DNA of 64,000 bases. Origin: Phytophthora hibernalis (Eukaryota; Oomycota; Peronosporomycetes; Peronosporales; Peronosporaceae). Each line of letters starts with the position of its first letter. The stretch's first letter is position 1. The DNA is taken from NCBI GenBank assembly GCA_012656075.1, contig JAAKBF010000184.1, positions 62,001 through 126,000 on the forward strand, written 5' to 3'. A program made the position numbers and the translations under genes. This document shows, in pieces, positions 32,949 through 44,684 of the stretch. The notes beneath the pieces were generated by a model. It worked only from the letters and a program-made list of their open reading frames with translations, made no database searches and was not told the DNA's origin.

Positions 32949-34940
32949 TTACAAGTTTCGGAGAAGAGAAGGCCGTTGCGGGTCTAGAGCAAGAGCTTTA
33001 CCATACAATTGCTTTGCCCGCGCCCATTGCCCACACTTGCTCAGGAAATTTGCGTAGTTTTCGTAGATGGAAGTCAGTGTGTCGAGCTCTTTCCGATTCT
33101 GACAGTCCCGAATCTGATCGCCACTTTGACCTGTAGTCTGCTGCTCCACCGCGAGTATTAATTGCGTGAAGCAACGTTGTGCAGATTCACCCTCCTTCAA
33201 ATCGGCAAGCACCGTAGCCAGTCGCAGTTGGTTCTGGACATGCGAGGGCGACATTCTCAGTGCTTCCTTTAAAACACGACGGGCCAAAAGAAGACCGCCA
33301 TGACTGCCGTGTGACTTCGTTGCAAGGAGATCTGCATATCCGCCTAAAATGTTCGCATCTCTAGGAGCACTTTTCAACGCTTGTTTGTAACAGGCTTCAC
33401 TCTCTGCAAAATTTCGACGTTCGCACTTGAGAAAGTTTGCATAGTTAGCAAGGTTCCTGGCATTGCTTGAGTCAGCAGCAATAGCTTTTTGAAGTAGTCT
33501 TCAGCTTGGTCCATTTGAGTGCAAGTAGTACACAAGAAGAGTGCACAGCTGCCAAGATTCTCAGCGTGGTGAGCGTCGAGTTCGAATGCTTTCTGATAAA
33601 CTTGCATGATCTCAGTCGGATTTCGCATCGTTTTCTCCATGAACCTAGCCTTCATTCCAAGCTTATCAACTTGAGATGGAGCTCGGGCGGCTGATAAAGA
33701 CGGATCTGAGCTGTCGAGCGCACTCAGCAACACACGGTCCCGGCGAATGTGAAATGAAGCTGCTGTATGTAGCTCGGAATGCAGTTCACGGCGTTCTATG
33801 ACGTCCATTTGTTCCCACAGAGCATGCTGAAGACCGTTTGGCATGGATCGACACCGCACCAAAACTGGAGTGGTGGCTGATGATACCAAAGAAGCTGGAC
33901 CAGCACGGTTTGGAGGCAAAAATACTTGGGCCACCTCAGCGTGAAGATACAACTCGATTTGCTGGATCTGCTCGAGTACAGCCTCCTCTGCCCGTCTAGC
34001 GGATTTCATTTTGGCTGGTTCAGCCTGAAGAGCATGGAATTTCGCCACTACCATCGCCTCCTTCGTTCTCTCCGCCAGTTGTTTCAGTGCTTTTGGTGCT
34101 TTTCAATCAATAAAAGTGCATCCTCCTGAATATACTCGACGTGAGCTTGATTGCTGCGGTCAGAAGACAGCAACTCTGATGTGATCAGCTCATGTCCGAA
34201 GTAGTTCTCCTGAAGGCGTCGGCGTTCACGCTCCAACGTTTGCAACTGAGTCGATATCTTACTCAACGATGTTTCTATCCCAGCTTTCTGTAACACCCGC
34301 TGGATGTCGCTTTGCTGCTGCTGTCGAGCTGTATGCAACTTTGTTCGAAGCTCAAACAATTTTCGTTGTAGTTTTTCAGTAGGTTGTCCATCCTCGTTTT
34401 TCGCTTTGAGATTTGTAAACGAAAGCTGAGGCATCAACGTCTTTGCTTCCAGCTGCAGCGCTGGGTCCGCGTTGTTTTTGCTATCAACAGCGTCATAAAA
34501 GAAGAAATCGGTCGCTGTGGAGTATACACTCGAACTCGTCTCGGATTTGGTGTCATCTGCTTCGCCGTCACTGGACCCAACTTGGCTGCTCGTAGCATCA
34601 ATACTTTCTTCACAGTTCAAAACTCCCCCTTAGATGGTTGGTACGAATTCATCAACCTCTGGATGAGAGCATGCCGTCGAGCATCACCCTTCAATCCTAA
34701 CGTCTGAGTCGAAATATCACGAAGTCCCAGAGCACTCCGAAGTTCTGCCAGTGACAACTTCTGCAGTCCAATATCTCCTGCTTCACCTTCATCTGTGTTC
34801 ACCTCTACTCCGCCAGCAACTCGTGAATGCTGCAATCGTCTCGCCAGCTCATCACGACGTGCTTCTCCTCTTAAACTCCCGGTCGCCGTCGACACTCCCA
34901 ACGCCGTCAACGCATTCTTCAGCTGCGACAACGTCGCCAT
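32949..34940 (-). CDS. TPR protein with N-terminal SAP-like motifs
   Basis: Minus-strand gene, ATG 34940 to TAA 32949, about 660 codons. N-terminus: two SAP-like helices (LKNALTALGVSTATGSLRGE with RRDELARRLQ; LRSALGLRDISTQTLGLKGD with RRHALIQRLM). Middle: Ser-rich acidic region and a coiled coil (KLQRKLFELRTKLHTARQQQ). C-terminal ~300 residues: TPR helices, e.g. YQKAFELDAHHAENLGSCAL, ARNLANYANFLKCERRNFAE, LYGKALALDPQRPSLLRNL. Three single-base losses break the frame: at the C-run 34625-34629, near 34081, and at the T-run 33486-33490. Protein sequence continues perfectly across each, so assembly error is likely. Probable scaffold, perhaps nucleic-acid associated; exact role unknown. Confidence 0.75.
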
Positions 34941-35051
34941 GTCGCCCTATCGGATACGACGTGAACTCAACCAAAATACCCGTCGACGCTGCACTTCGCC
35001 AAAAACTGTAACGACGGAACCCCAATTTTGTGAAGACTGCGAATTGATAGT

Positions 35052-35267
35052 TTACAGCTTGGGCAAGCTTATATAGTTCACGGTCGTCTCCTCTGCAGTA
35101 AGTTGCTTATTCAGATGACTCTGCTCTGCGGAGTGAACTTCTTGCTTGTAGCAGGACGGACTCGTCGCCCATTGCGAGGGTGTGGCGGGCCTGGATGCGG
35201 TCTCTTCCGTCGAGCTGGGAGCGATTGGGACCAGAGCGACGAGAGTGAGGCAGCAGATGAACCTCAT
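35052..35267 (-). CDS. Short secreted protein, possibly a degenerate effector
   Basis: ATG 35267 to TAA 35052, 71 aa. A hydrophobic leader MRFICCLTLVALVPIAPS is followed by a Ser/Thr-rich segment and ends in a polar tail with LTAEETTVNYISLPKL. The overall look (secreted, about 60 residues of polar N-terminus, acidic EE-T near an RxLR-EER-like position) recalls the start of an oomycete RXLR effector. There is no RXLR motif in this frame; an R-S-S-L-R-R string lies in another frame. It may be a frameshifted relic. Nothing is known about its target. Confidence 0.4.
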   Translation of the reverse strand: MRFICCLTLVALVPIAPSSTEETASRPATPSQWATSPSCYKQEVHSAEQSHLNKQLTAEETTVNYISLPKL

Positions 35268-35691
35268 TGACTCGAAGACTCGGAGTTGTTGCGGTGGCCA
35301 TGTCGCAGTGGTCGGAATTAAATGGAACAATACATAAAATTAATTGTGTTTTACAATAAAAATATTTATTATTGGGGATCGTCGATTCCAATACAATATT
35401 ATATTGCCACAATATTGATTCTTCAAGAAGTAATAAATACTGCAAAAGTATCAAATAGCGATCACGGATGGTAAGACGCCCGTAAAATTGACAAGATAGT
35501 CGACGCCAAGCGTTTGGGTAAATCCACCCAGGCGCCATATGACCTGGCGGAGCTCGTGCCAGATGGCAACGCCAACTATTTCGTTGGTTTGGTCGAAACT
35601 GGAAGTTGAATGTAGCCATGTCGAGCTGAAACTTTTGCGCTCCGTGCAGCAGTGCCCCTGAATATGGAATTGCCCTTACATACAGTACTAG

Positions 35692-35892
35692 AGGGGCGGC
35701 GGTACGGGCGGAGGGTTTGGCCGTGGATCGGGCTTCAGCGGCTTCGGTGGATCTGTTGGTGGGCCGGAGGGTAATACTTCATTTGAATCGGCTCAGATTA
35801 CGACGACGGATGCTACCCAAACCACCACGACGTCTGGCAGAGTGGAGGGTGAGGCTGGGGAACCATCCTGCCATGTACGCATGCGCCATTGA
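35692..35892 (+). pseudogene. Glycine-rich protein fragment
   Basis: Open from just after a TAG to TGA 35890-35892: GGGTGGGFGRGSGFSGFGGS followed by a Thr-rich stretch (ITTTDATQTTTTSG). No start codon or signal peptide precedes it. The composition resembles the C-terminal part of a secreted or wall-associated glycine-rich protein. Confidence 0.3.
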
Positions 35893-35899
35893 GTTCATG

Positions 35900-38800
35900 A
35901 CTGATGGCGTCTCGGTAGTGTCCTGCCGACGAAAGTCTGTCGTGCTAGATACGTAAAACAAAAACATCGTCCCTTTGATTACCGAATTTTTCAAAAAGTC
36001 GCGCGTTTGCACGAAGCTCAGAGAAACAGATGGAAGGGTCTATTTTTTATGTTTCATTGCTGGGCACACGCTGATTGGTGGAATCGATGCGGCTTGCGCT
36101 AAGCTTACTAATATCTTTTGAGCGCCAACAAATATTTGAAAATGATGAAGCTTTGGCCAAAAGTTTGAAAAACAACAATGTCTGACCGAGGCAAAAAACC
36201 AATTTATGTACCGAATAGGAAGTAATATTTTTCCGTACCGGGATATACCTAAAATTGCCTTCGCGGCCTATATGTAATAGCGCCTCCCTTCGTATTAGCG
36301 TCAACGCCCCCACTACCGCCGACTAAATGAAGGCAAGACGTCCTGCTGAAGCCTCTAGAAAAGCCATTACAGGCAATGATTCACACCCGGAGGAAGTATT
36401 TCCGAGCAAATGGCAGATGGTTCGCAAGCAAACGGGCTCAGAGGTGGTTATCCGAGCAAACTAAGTAAGCCAAGAAAATTTTGCTGTTAACCGAGGCTGA
36501 TATTCAAGCATTAGAGTAAGTCAAGCACATTTCTCTTTAGAAACGTGTAAGTCATGGAAGTTGGGTAGTTTTTGGCTCTGGTGACTTGATTTGTTTGAAG
36601 CAAATTGTGATATGCAAAGTATAGGAGTGGATAAAGTTGGTCCCTAGTTCGCAGCACCCTTGATGCCTACTACGTCTAGTCTCCTTTCAACCCCGTTTCC
36701 ACCGAGAAACACGCCTGGAGATAAACGTGCGTCACACCTCCACGGCCACCTCAGTTTCCATCTACTGCACAAATGTGCCACCCGTGGAGTGTGTGTAGTT
36801 GATCATTTTGGCGAGTGTCTCCATGTCGACTGTCTTCGGCTCCTTCCGTTCAAATTCAACGACCCAAAAGTACCTTCCGCTCCTGTTCACCCATCTTCAC
36901 AGCCGCGGGCAAATTTCGCTGCTCGCCTTCACTCTCAAATTCTTGAACGACGGTCCAGCTCAGGAAACGCGATGGTGACCTTGTCATGACCGAAACTAAG
37001 TTCTCCACTGTGTAGAAACTCAGAGGTAATGCGGTGGTCGATACCGAACGATCAAGAGTCTGCTGTTTACGGGGACGACCAGGGTGGACGACATGCTTTC
37101 AGAGAACTCTGCATCCGCTTTAAGGGGTAGCCGTCTAGCAATGTGAGGCATGCTACTACATGTGAGCAGATCCACCCAGTCGTGTAGCACACTTTACAGT
37201 CTCAATGGTATTTCCGGCGAACAGCTTGCACCTGCGTCCCAGTAAATATTAGTCCCACGAAAAAATGCGAATTAGCTACCACTTGTAGATACCTACCTCA
37301 GAAATACTCCACGAGTGTTCATCGACGTTGTGGGATATGTTCGCCGGGGATTTAACCTGAACACGATGGAGCTAGAGATAGTTGATTTCAATATTCTCCA
37401 CCATTTCGGATTCTACAAGTCGCCCAGAAAGCGAATTGAGAAATCTACGTGCTCTGTCTGCATCCACAGCCACACCATGTAAATACTCGCCTTATCCGGG
37501 AAAAATAAACTTGGAAGAGTTGAATAGCATTCCACTCACACGTTTTCTATTGCTTCTGCGAGCAAAAACTTTGCGGAAATTGTCGGCAAGCACTAGAAGC
37601 TGCGCTTTTGTATCATGTTCGGACAAATCGGGCCTGCCCCAACCAGTCGAGCATCGACAGCTGTATTCCACGTCCAGTTGGCGTTCATTATGACGCTCTC
37701 AAGAGACTGATTGAATACTGTGGAAGTGGCAGCTCTAAGGAGCGTAATTGCACCCTTTTAAGCTCTTGTGGTGCGACTCGATCGCATTCTGGTTCGGGAT
37801 GATGCCAGCTTTGTTGCTCGCGCTGATAAACCAAACATACCAGACTTTATCCAGGTACTGCTCAGCAAACCATGCCGTGAATTCGATCTCACCAAGATCC
37901 TTCCATTACCCGATATCAGATCTGCCAAAGCTCTGACTTGTTTGCGAGACCTTGCAATATGCAAGTTGTAGATCTGGGTTTTAATAGGTCCGTCATACGG
38001 AGACACATCACGTAGCAAACTCTTTTTTCTCGGACCTTGCGCATCAAATAGGGCCAACAATTCAAAAGAATTATCCCTGTCCACGTTGCCGTGAATGCAT
38101 TGGCAATCATTAGCAAATGATCAAGTGATCCGAGCAAAACATTCAACTGGAGTCCAAAAATGCTTGTGCTCGGATCTTGACACAGTCAAGAATTTCTGGT
38201 AAGCTGCACCAGTTTCAGAGCCGGCAAAAAATACCCACGGAATGAAAGTGTACATAGTCAGAAGTACCGTCCTCGACACAGCAGGTTCCGAGGTCGATTA
38301 GAGTCCACCCGCCGGCGTGAATCTTGTACGTTCCATCCACCACCGCTTAAATACCGGTGTCATGTTGCCCTCTAATTGCTGCGGCAACATTTCAAAAGAG
38401 CCGCCGCGAGGTGATCACGACTCCCAGTGATTCATCCTCCGACCCTAATCCCCCTGTACAAAACGAGTCGAGAACCAGCAGCTCACATTGAAACTTTGTC
38501 GATTTAGCGGCAAATGACGGCCTCGTATTCAATAGTGTCCTCAAAAAATGTCTCGGTCTGCACAGGTCTTACGGACAGCCCATTGCATTACCGCGGCAGC
38601 TGATTCGATGGGATTCCCTGTTATTGTCAATAAAAATCTGTTTAATCAGTATCGGTGACATATATAAAATCGATCGGGCACTGTTGCACACTTGGTGTTG
38701 GCACGGCGAATCAGAAACTGTTTTCGATTTTTGAGCTGCGTGTTTGAGGGTATATGAGCCAGTCGATCCGGTTGATCTCGGTATCGAAGCGTGAGTTTTG

Positions 38801-39790
38801 TGAGAACTGCCTTGGGGCCTAAACCAGCGAGTAGGTTATCCACCTCGTTCTTGATGGCACGATGTATGCAGGAATCTTTTCAGCAGATGGCGACAATTCT
38901 TCAGCTTGAGAGCTGTGTTCGCCCGCCTGTACGTTTTAACGTACGTCGCATCACACTTACATAGTGTAAATGACTCTTACATACGAAAACTGTCCGCTTC
39001 GTATATGTTCCATTGGAATTGTAATGGAACCTATATCGAGAGCCGTCGTATTCCTCCATGCGAACATCGTAATCCTCTTTCGATGCAAATCTTCCAATCA
39101 TCTCGTACAAACGGGAATGTCTCGAACGTCGTGTTCCGGTGGCTTCTGCATCTGAAGATGTCTATTCCGATGAAGAGTCTGACTCGAGTTCAAACTCCGA
39201 TGATACCGACATCTGAGAGGGCGACTCGTGTACGGAACGGCCCCGCCGACGAACTTTTCATCGCTGAGTGTCTTCAAGTTGGTACGACGGCGAAATGATA
39301 ACTCATTTCGTTTCGTGAACCAGCAGCTGAATTGCTTGGTCTCGAGCGCATGCCATGCGTCCGCCACGCAGTGCATCTCATCTTTGCAGGTGCATTGATA
39401 AAAAGAAAGCTAAATCAACTCCAGACGCCGACGTCATTTTCATGAAAACTCATTCAGTACTTTGCAATTGCTCATGGGTGGTCAGCCTTGGGCTGACATT
39501 GGGGCTCTGTAAACCATTCTCATCAAGTAGCACACATAACGACTCCGCGCTTTGCGTCATCTGCTTCGGTAGCACGTCAGAGACGCCAGCTGAAGCAGGT
39601 CCGGTCCGTCCTGCGTCTTGCTTGGCGCGGCGGCGTTACACCTACTTGTCGTTTTCTTCATGTGTTTATAGAGTGTCTTACGCAAGTAGCATTCAATGTA
39701 TTTTTACCTCTAGCTTGACATCCCCCGTGTGTGCCCTCTTGTGATCCCTTAATTTGGTTCTACCTAAAGATATACTGTGGACTGAGCTGG
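35900..39790. other. Gene-poor stretch with decayed fragments
   Basis: Only short, overlapping frames on both strands with no recognisable domain, start context or signal peptide. Weak coding character is visible around 37768-37971 (+), with RILVRDDASFVARADKPNIP and REFDLTKILPLPDIRSAKAL, but it is bounded by stops and cannot be assigned. Probably the remains of old transposons or genes. Confidence 0.4.
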
Positions 39791-39794
39791 ACTT

Positions 39795-40165
39795 GGGTTT
39801 GACGGCGAGACGCGCGAGTTCGGAGGCGGTCTGATCGACGACAGGGGCGCCGAGATCTACTACCCCAACGGCCATGAACCACAGTTCACCTTCTCCTCTA
39901 CCGAGTTCTCCAACTCCTCTCACCCGATATTCGAGTTATTAGACGTGGACTACCTGAGAGTGCAGCTCCGCGTCATGTCCCGCGCGAAGACAACATGAAT
40001 ATGATCGAGGAGATCCTCGCGATCGGCGTGACCTTCATCACTGCATGGTACACCACGCTAATGCTGTGTCCAGACGGTGTACATCATTTCGACCATAGAC
40101 GGATTTGACGCAACGGAGACCGTTATCCTTCCTCCTACGAACAACCGGTTCATGCTGTGGCTCAG
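39795..40165 (+). pseudogene. Fragment of an unrecognised membrane or extracellular protein
   Basis: From 39795 the frame reads FGGGLIDDRGAEIYYPNGHE, STEFSNSSHPIFELLDVDYL and RVQLRVMSRAK up to a stop. One frame away it continues with NMIEEILAIGVTFITAWYTT, a likely transmembrane segment. A further piece, TIDGFDATETVILPPTNNRF, follows. It looks like a real protein with frame breaks; I do not recognise the family. There is no start codon nearby, so it is a fragment. Confidence 0.35.
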
Positions 40166-40997
40166 CAAACGGAGCAACTAAGGCACTGTACTTATGTCAA
40201 GCCGCACTTTAACGACCGTTCCTTGCTCGACATGGAGCGCCTATTCATTGAATTGATCGTTTTGCGCTGATCCCCGACGCCTCAGCACCAGAGCGGTGTG
40301 TATTCAACAAGACGGCTGCTTAATTTCTTGATGGTGGGCACGTTGAAGCCCACAACGTAGCCGCCTACGTATACATGTGGAAGACCATCGGCGTTCGTGA
40401 AAATGGCTTGGCATGTGAAGTGCGACTTTAGTGATTTTAGTTGGTAGGGACAAGCTGTAAATAGTTTTATATTGTAAAATAAATCACTAAAAACACTGCT
40501 TAAAAGCACTTAGTCTCATTAAGTTCGCATCACTTGCTTGCGAACCATCGATTTGCTTGAAAAGCCACCACGAAATGGACTTGCTTGAAAATAAACCTTC
40601 AGCTGCTTGAAAATAATCCATTCCCTACCGGTACTAACGAACAGTAGTTACGTATAAAAGATACTGGTAGTTATAACCGCACATTGCCCCATAAAAGGAT
40701 GCCATTTTCAGCGCCGCAATGCTTTAGAACTAGGGCAGCAATGTTAACACGACTGGAACGATGTATTTTGACTTGTATCCGTCTTAGTGTACTGTTGATT
40801 TAATAACAACGAAAACTACCGGAATACATTGGCTTTTCAAATACCGTAGAAAACAGCCATATTTGGCGGGTTGTTAGGGAAATCCGAGTTAAAAGAAGAT
40901 ACCGGTAGTTATGAAGATCCAAAAAAGCCAAAGCACGCAATCGACGCAAGCATTAGTTATACTGGGCATCCCGAAGAATGAGGATAACATGGGTTGA

Positions 40998-41288
40998 TGT
41001 AACGGGGTACACCGACGTGTACCAAGTTACGTAGAGAGACGGATGTCACTCTTTAGAGTCCATGGTACATGGTACCGGTTGGCCATGGACGCTCTTTAGC
41101 TTTTACTATTGATGACTTAGAGTTTGTATGTTACAAGCTTTACTCAGCTATAAAATATATTCAGTCTTTATGTTGCTATCAAACCCGCAGACAGTTCCCT
41201 TAGGCCGGGAACTGTGAACTTATCGTTCACTGAGAGCCTTTGCTCTCATACGCTTCCTCAAGGCAAGGTGCTGTCTGACCCCGTCACA
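40998..41288 (+). repeat. 5' LTR of the outer gypsy-type element (A)
   Basis: 291 bp beginning TGTAACGGGG and ending CCCCGTCACA, an imperfect terminal inverted repeat, with a TATAAAATAT box near 41150. The partner LTR starts at 57716. Relative to the partner a small GTGAGCC-type stretch is missing near 41082. After the LTR comes CTTGGTAGCACTTGTAG, a candidate primer-binding site. Confidence 0.85.
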
Positions 41289-41372
41289 CTTGGTAGCACT
41301 TGTAGTCAATCTCGCGCCTACGCGGGTAGATTGAACTACCGGATCCTCTGTTATCTCAAGGAGTGAGTCACG

Positions 41373-42161
41373 ATGGACCGCAGTGAGTTTCCTCACTTGA
41401 ACGACTCACAGCTCGAGTCTGTTCGGAAAATTGGAGGCATCTTCGGAAGAGATGCCCTCCGGGGCTTGGCGTCGGCAACACCAGCCGAGCAAGAAGAACG
41501 CGTGACTGCGCTCGACGCGTCGAGCGCGAGCTCAGCGCGCATGTACAGGGAAACCTGCAGGCTTCTATGAACAAGCTGAAGCCGGTACAACCCAAGCCTC
41601 TACGGCTGGTTGAACCTCCGTTCGAAGGAAGGAAGGCGAAAACCATCACTTCTGGATCCTAGAAGCAGAGATCGCCATGAAGGCGGGTCTAATAACGGAT
41701 GGAGACCTACGCGTTGCGTTGGCGTTGTCAATCTTGATGGTCGTGCCAAGAATTGGGCATACACGCTGGAGACGACGTCTCCTGGATGCTTCGCATCATG
41801 GGCACTATTGTGCGAGCAGCTTCGCGCTGCTTTCCTCCCGGCAAACGATGTCTTCTGACAACGTTCACGGTTTCTCGCTTGCAAGCAAGGGAAACGTGAG
41901 CTGTACGAGTACGTACAAGAGATGCGCACGTTGGCGTCCTCTCTGGTTGGAAACCCTCTCGCTGAAGACGTCAAGACAACGATCTTCATGGACGGTTTGA
42001 AGGTCGGTCCCATACGCACGCAGCTGTTCCGCGTGCACGCATCCACCATGGAGGAGGCGATTAAGCTCGCCCTAGAAAAGAAGTACAGCCATAAGCAGGC
42101 CGCCTCTTCGGTTGTTGCACCAGTTGCCGTCGTGTACAACGAGCCAGATCCCATGGACTAG
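41373..42161 (+). pseudogene. gag of outer gypsy-type element A
   Basis: ATG 41373 (MDRSEFPHLNDSQLESVRKI). Several frame changes follow, but the retrotransposon gag core is clear: NWAYTLETTSPGCFASWALL, LRAAFLPANDVF, REL-YEYVQEMRTLASSLVG, TTIFMDGLKVGPIRTQLFR. It ends at TAG 42159-42161. Just downstream a CCHC knuckle is split by a frame change (CYTCSK at 42190, then GHYQRVC). The structural particle protein of the element; inactive as written. No RT of element A is seen before 44684 or after 56958. Confidence 0.7.
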
Positions 42162-43030
42162 AGCTCTACTAAGACGAGTTCGGTCCGCTGCTATACATGC
42201 AGCAAAGGCTGGGACACTACCAACGAGTGTGTCCCTCGGCTGGAGTGGTAAAGAAATCATTCCGGGAAGCTCAAGGGCATAGGGGTCGCTGGCGCAAGCC
42301 GTAGCCGTCTGGCCAAGGATACCCGGCCACCCGTAGAGGTGGGGAAGACCCGAGTCTTCATGACAGGTGCGCGGGCGGGGCGCACCGCGGAGGATTTGCA
42401 GGTGAGGGACTTTGTCTCTCGAATTGGTGGAGAGCAACGCTTGGTTGCTGATAGTACGCGAGTGTACGGGGATGTGGATATCCCTTGAAAGTTTCGATAC
42501 CTGGGGCGTCAAGTGATTTTGTACGCCGCGGGGATTGCCGACGCTCTGTGTGAGGGCAATGGCATTGGTCTAAATAGCCCTGGTTGTCACAGGTTCGAAT
42601 AGCTGTACAACATTAAGACATACGTGGTTTTGAAAACGTACGATGGCCACTTGGGTTTGCTGCGACACGAACGCACACCTTGAGCCATTTGGCATGGTAG
42701 GATCTTAGGGGCTAGCCGGCTACGGGCACTGACAGAGCATTGGTGAGTATCTTCCCACCTCTGTCCGGAACCGAGGCTCCAATGGACGCCGGTGAAATAC
42801 CACGGAGGCCTCTGTTGCTAACGAACCTGCAACAAGCTCAAGGGTCTTGGGTGTCTCCATACCCGCGAGGGAAGATGCAATGCCAGCATGTTCCAGCGCA
42901 CCAAGTCGATTGCGCCGTACGGGCATCGACGGAGTCCGTAAAGGACGACGCCCGTCTATATGAGGGTGTAAGTTCACGTGAGACCGGAGAGGTCGAGACC
43001 GTGGCCAGCGCCGAGGTTGCTAGCGGCACC
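42162..43030 (+). pseudogene. Degraded internal region of element A
   Basis: Follows the zinc knuckle. Short frames on the plus strand suggest remains of the protease region (for example IRTYVVLKTYDGHLGLLRHE in pieces near 42600-42680), heavily frameshifted. No catalytic Asp-Thr/Ser-Gly motif could be placed with confidence. Confidence 0.35.
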
Positions 43031-44225
43031 TCTAGTGTGGGTAACATAGTTCCACACGGGCCGATACAGGCTCAGGCGTTGTACCAAGACAAGTCACAGC
43101 TGCGGATAACACAGGACCACGCCAAGAGTCCCGACACGATGTCATGACTGAAGCTCCAGGAAGAAGCTCGAAGTCAACGACGACTCCTTCGGCGCCGCCG
43201 CCAGAAGAATGTTATCACATCTTCGACGGCGTGACAGGCCGCAATGTCACGTACGGGTCGGTCCAGTTGGAGACCCTGCCGGAGATGTCGGACCTCGTGC
43301 ATCTCGATGCTATGCGGATCGACAGGGCTCCATGCCCAGCATGTGCCTGCAACACCAGCAGCACATATCGCAGTCAGTCGTCGCGCCGTACGGGCTTCAA
43401 CTGACGTATTGTTGATAAGCTCAACCACAATGGTGGATAAATTCCACGTGAGGTCAATAAGGCCAAGACCGTGGCCAAGGCAGAGGTGCGTTACGCAACC
43501 TCTAGTGGGGGTAACTAAGTACCACACAAAGTCAAACAGGACTCTTGAATCCTCCACCAATACAGTTCTGGATGTGGAAACTAAGTTCCACGTCCGGATG
43601 ACAGTTGACGACGCCGTCGCCGGCACATGGCGGGTATGGTCTTGTATCAGACCGGAGTCGATACGAACCAATCGGAGCAATGTTCCCCAGGCCTGGGCTG
43701 CCCGATGGCGTACGTTTCAGTGAGGCCGTACGCGGACGTGGTGTCAACGAACACACTGTACCACCTCCCACTGAATCGGCACGGGGCCAATGATTGATCT
43801 CGTGCCCAGCACAACGTACTGTGCCACCGGACACACCGTCGTCCAGACCTAAACTGAAGAGGAAGTCGCAGGTTGCGCTTCCTGTGTCGGTAACATAGCT
43901 CCCACAACAAGGTGGGTAACATAGTTCCGCATAGCGCCATCACAGCTTGGAGAGGTGAGGTCGGGATAATCTCACCTGGCGTGGGTAACATCGTTCCACG
44001 TCAAGTCGCGCAGACTAAAACTACTCGCGGGATGTCAGCCGCGCTCCACATGGTCGCCCAGACCTAAACAGAAGAGGGAGACGTATGTTGCGCTTCGTGT
44101 ATGGGTAACACAGTTCCACACCCCAAGGAGGGTAACATAGCTACGCACGAGTCGTAACAAACTCGGAAGAGGTGAGGCCATTAAGACCTTACCTGACGTG
44201 GGTAACATTGTTCCACGTCAAGTCG
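43030..44225. repeat. Dispersed palindromic GTGGGTAACATAGTTCCAC repeats in element A
   Basis: About ten copies of a self-complementary motif, GTGG-GTAACATNGTT-CCAC, near 43037, 43432, 43505, 43565, 43888, 43908, 43979, 44103, 44129 and 44195. The last cluster lies in a ~200-bp tandem repeat that also holds CAAGTCGCGCAG and GAGGTGAGG. Each copy could form a small hairpin. The region carries no credible protein. Confidence 0.7.
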
Positions 44226-44489
44226 CGCAGGCTTAAACTGCTAGCGGTCCGGCTGCATGCCAGCCGCGGTCGACAAGGGCGACCGGACATGGCTTTGGTC
44301 GTAAGAGGGGGAGAGGCTCGGAAATACCTTTCCTCCCAAGTCTCTGTTGAGACTAGCTTCCTCACGGAAGGCGTTGTTGGTGTGACCAACAACTGTATGA
44401 GTAATATTAGTGCACAGGAACCACGTACGGCTCCACGTACGGCTAGCACCCACAGCAATTGGGTGCTGAGGTGTACGCTTGTGGCACTC

Positions 44490-44684
44490 GAGGTGGCCGT
44501 GGTACTTGCCGTACACGGCGTACGCCTACGCGTCATGGAACCGTACGTCGATGTGACGTACGACTACGTGGTCATGTCCTGTGCGCCAACATGGTCATGG
44601 ACCCGTACACCGACGTGGTCATGAACCCGTACGCCAACGTGGACATCAACCTGTAAGACCACGTGACCATGGACCTGTACGCGG
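44490..44684. repeat. 24-bp tandem repeat beside the nested insertion
   Basis: Loose 24-bp units of the type CATGGACCCGTACACCGACGTGGT; in one frame they encode repeats like MDPYTDVV, MNPYANVD. Element B inserted at the end of this tract (44681-44684, GCGG). Confidence 0.5.

Noticed and set aside
40270..40997. AT-rich stretch with short frames left of element A
   Set aside because: No domain, signal peptide or promoter; taken as non-coding.
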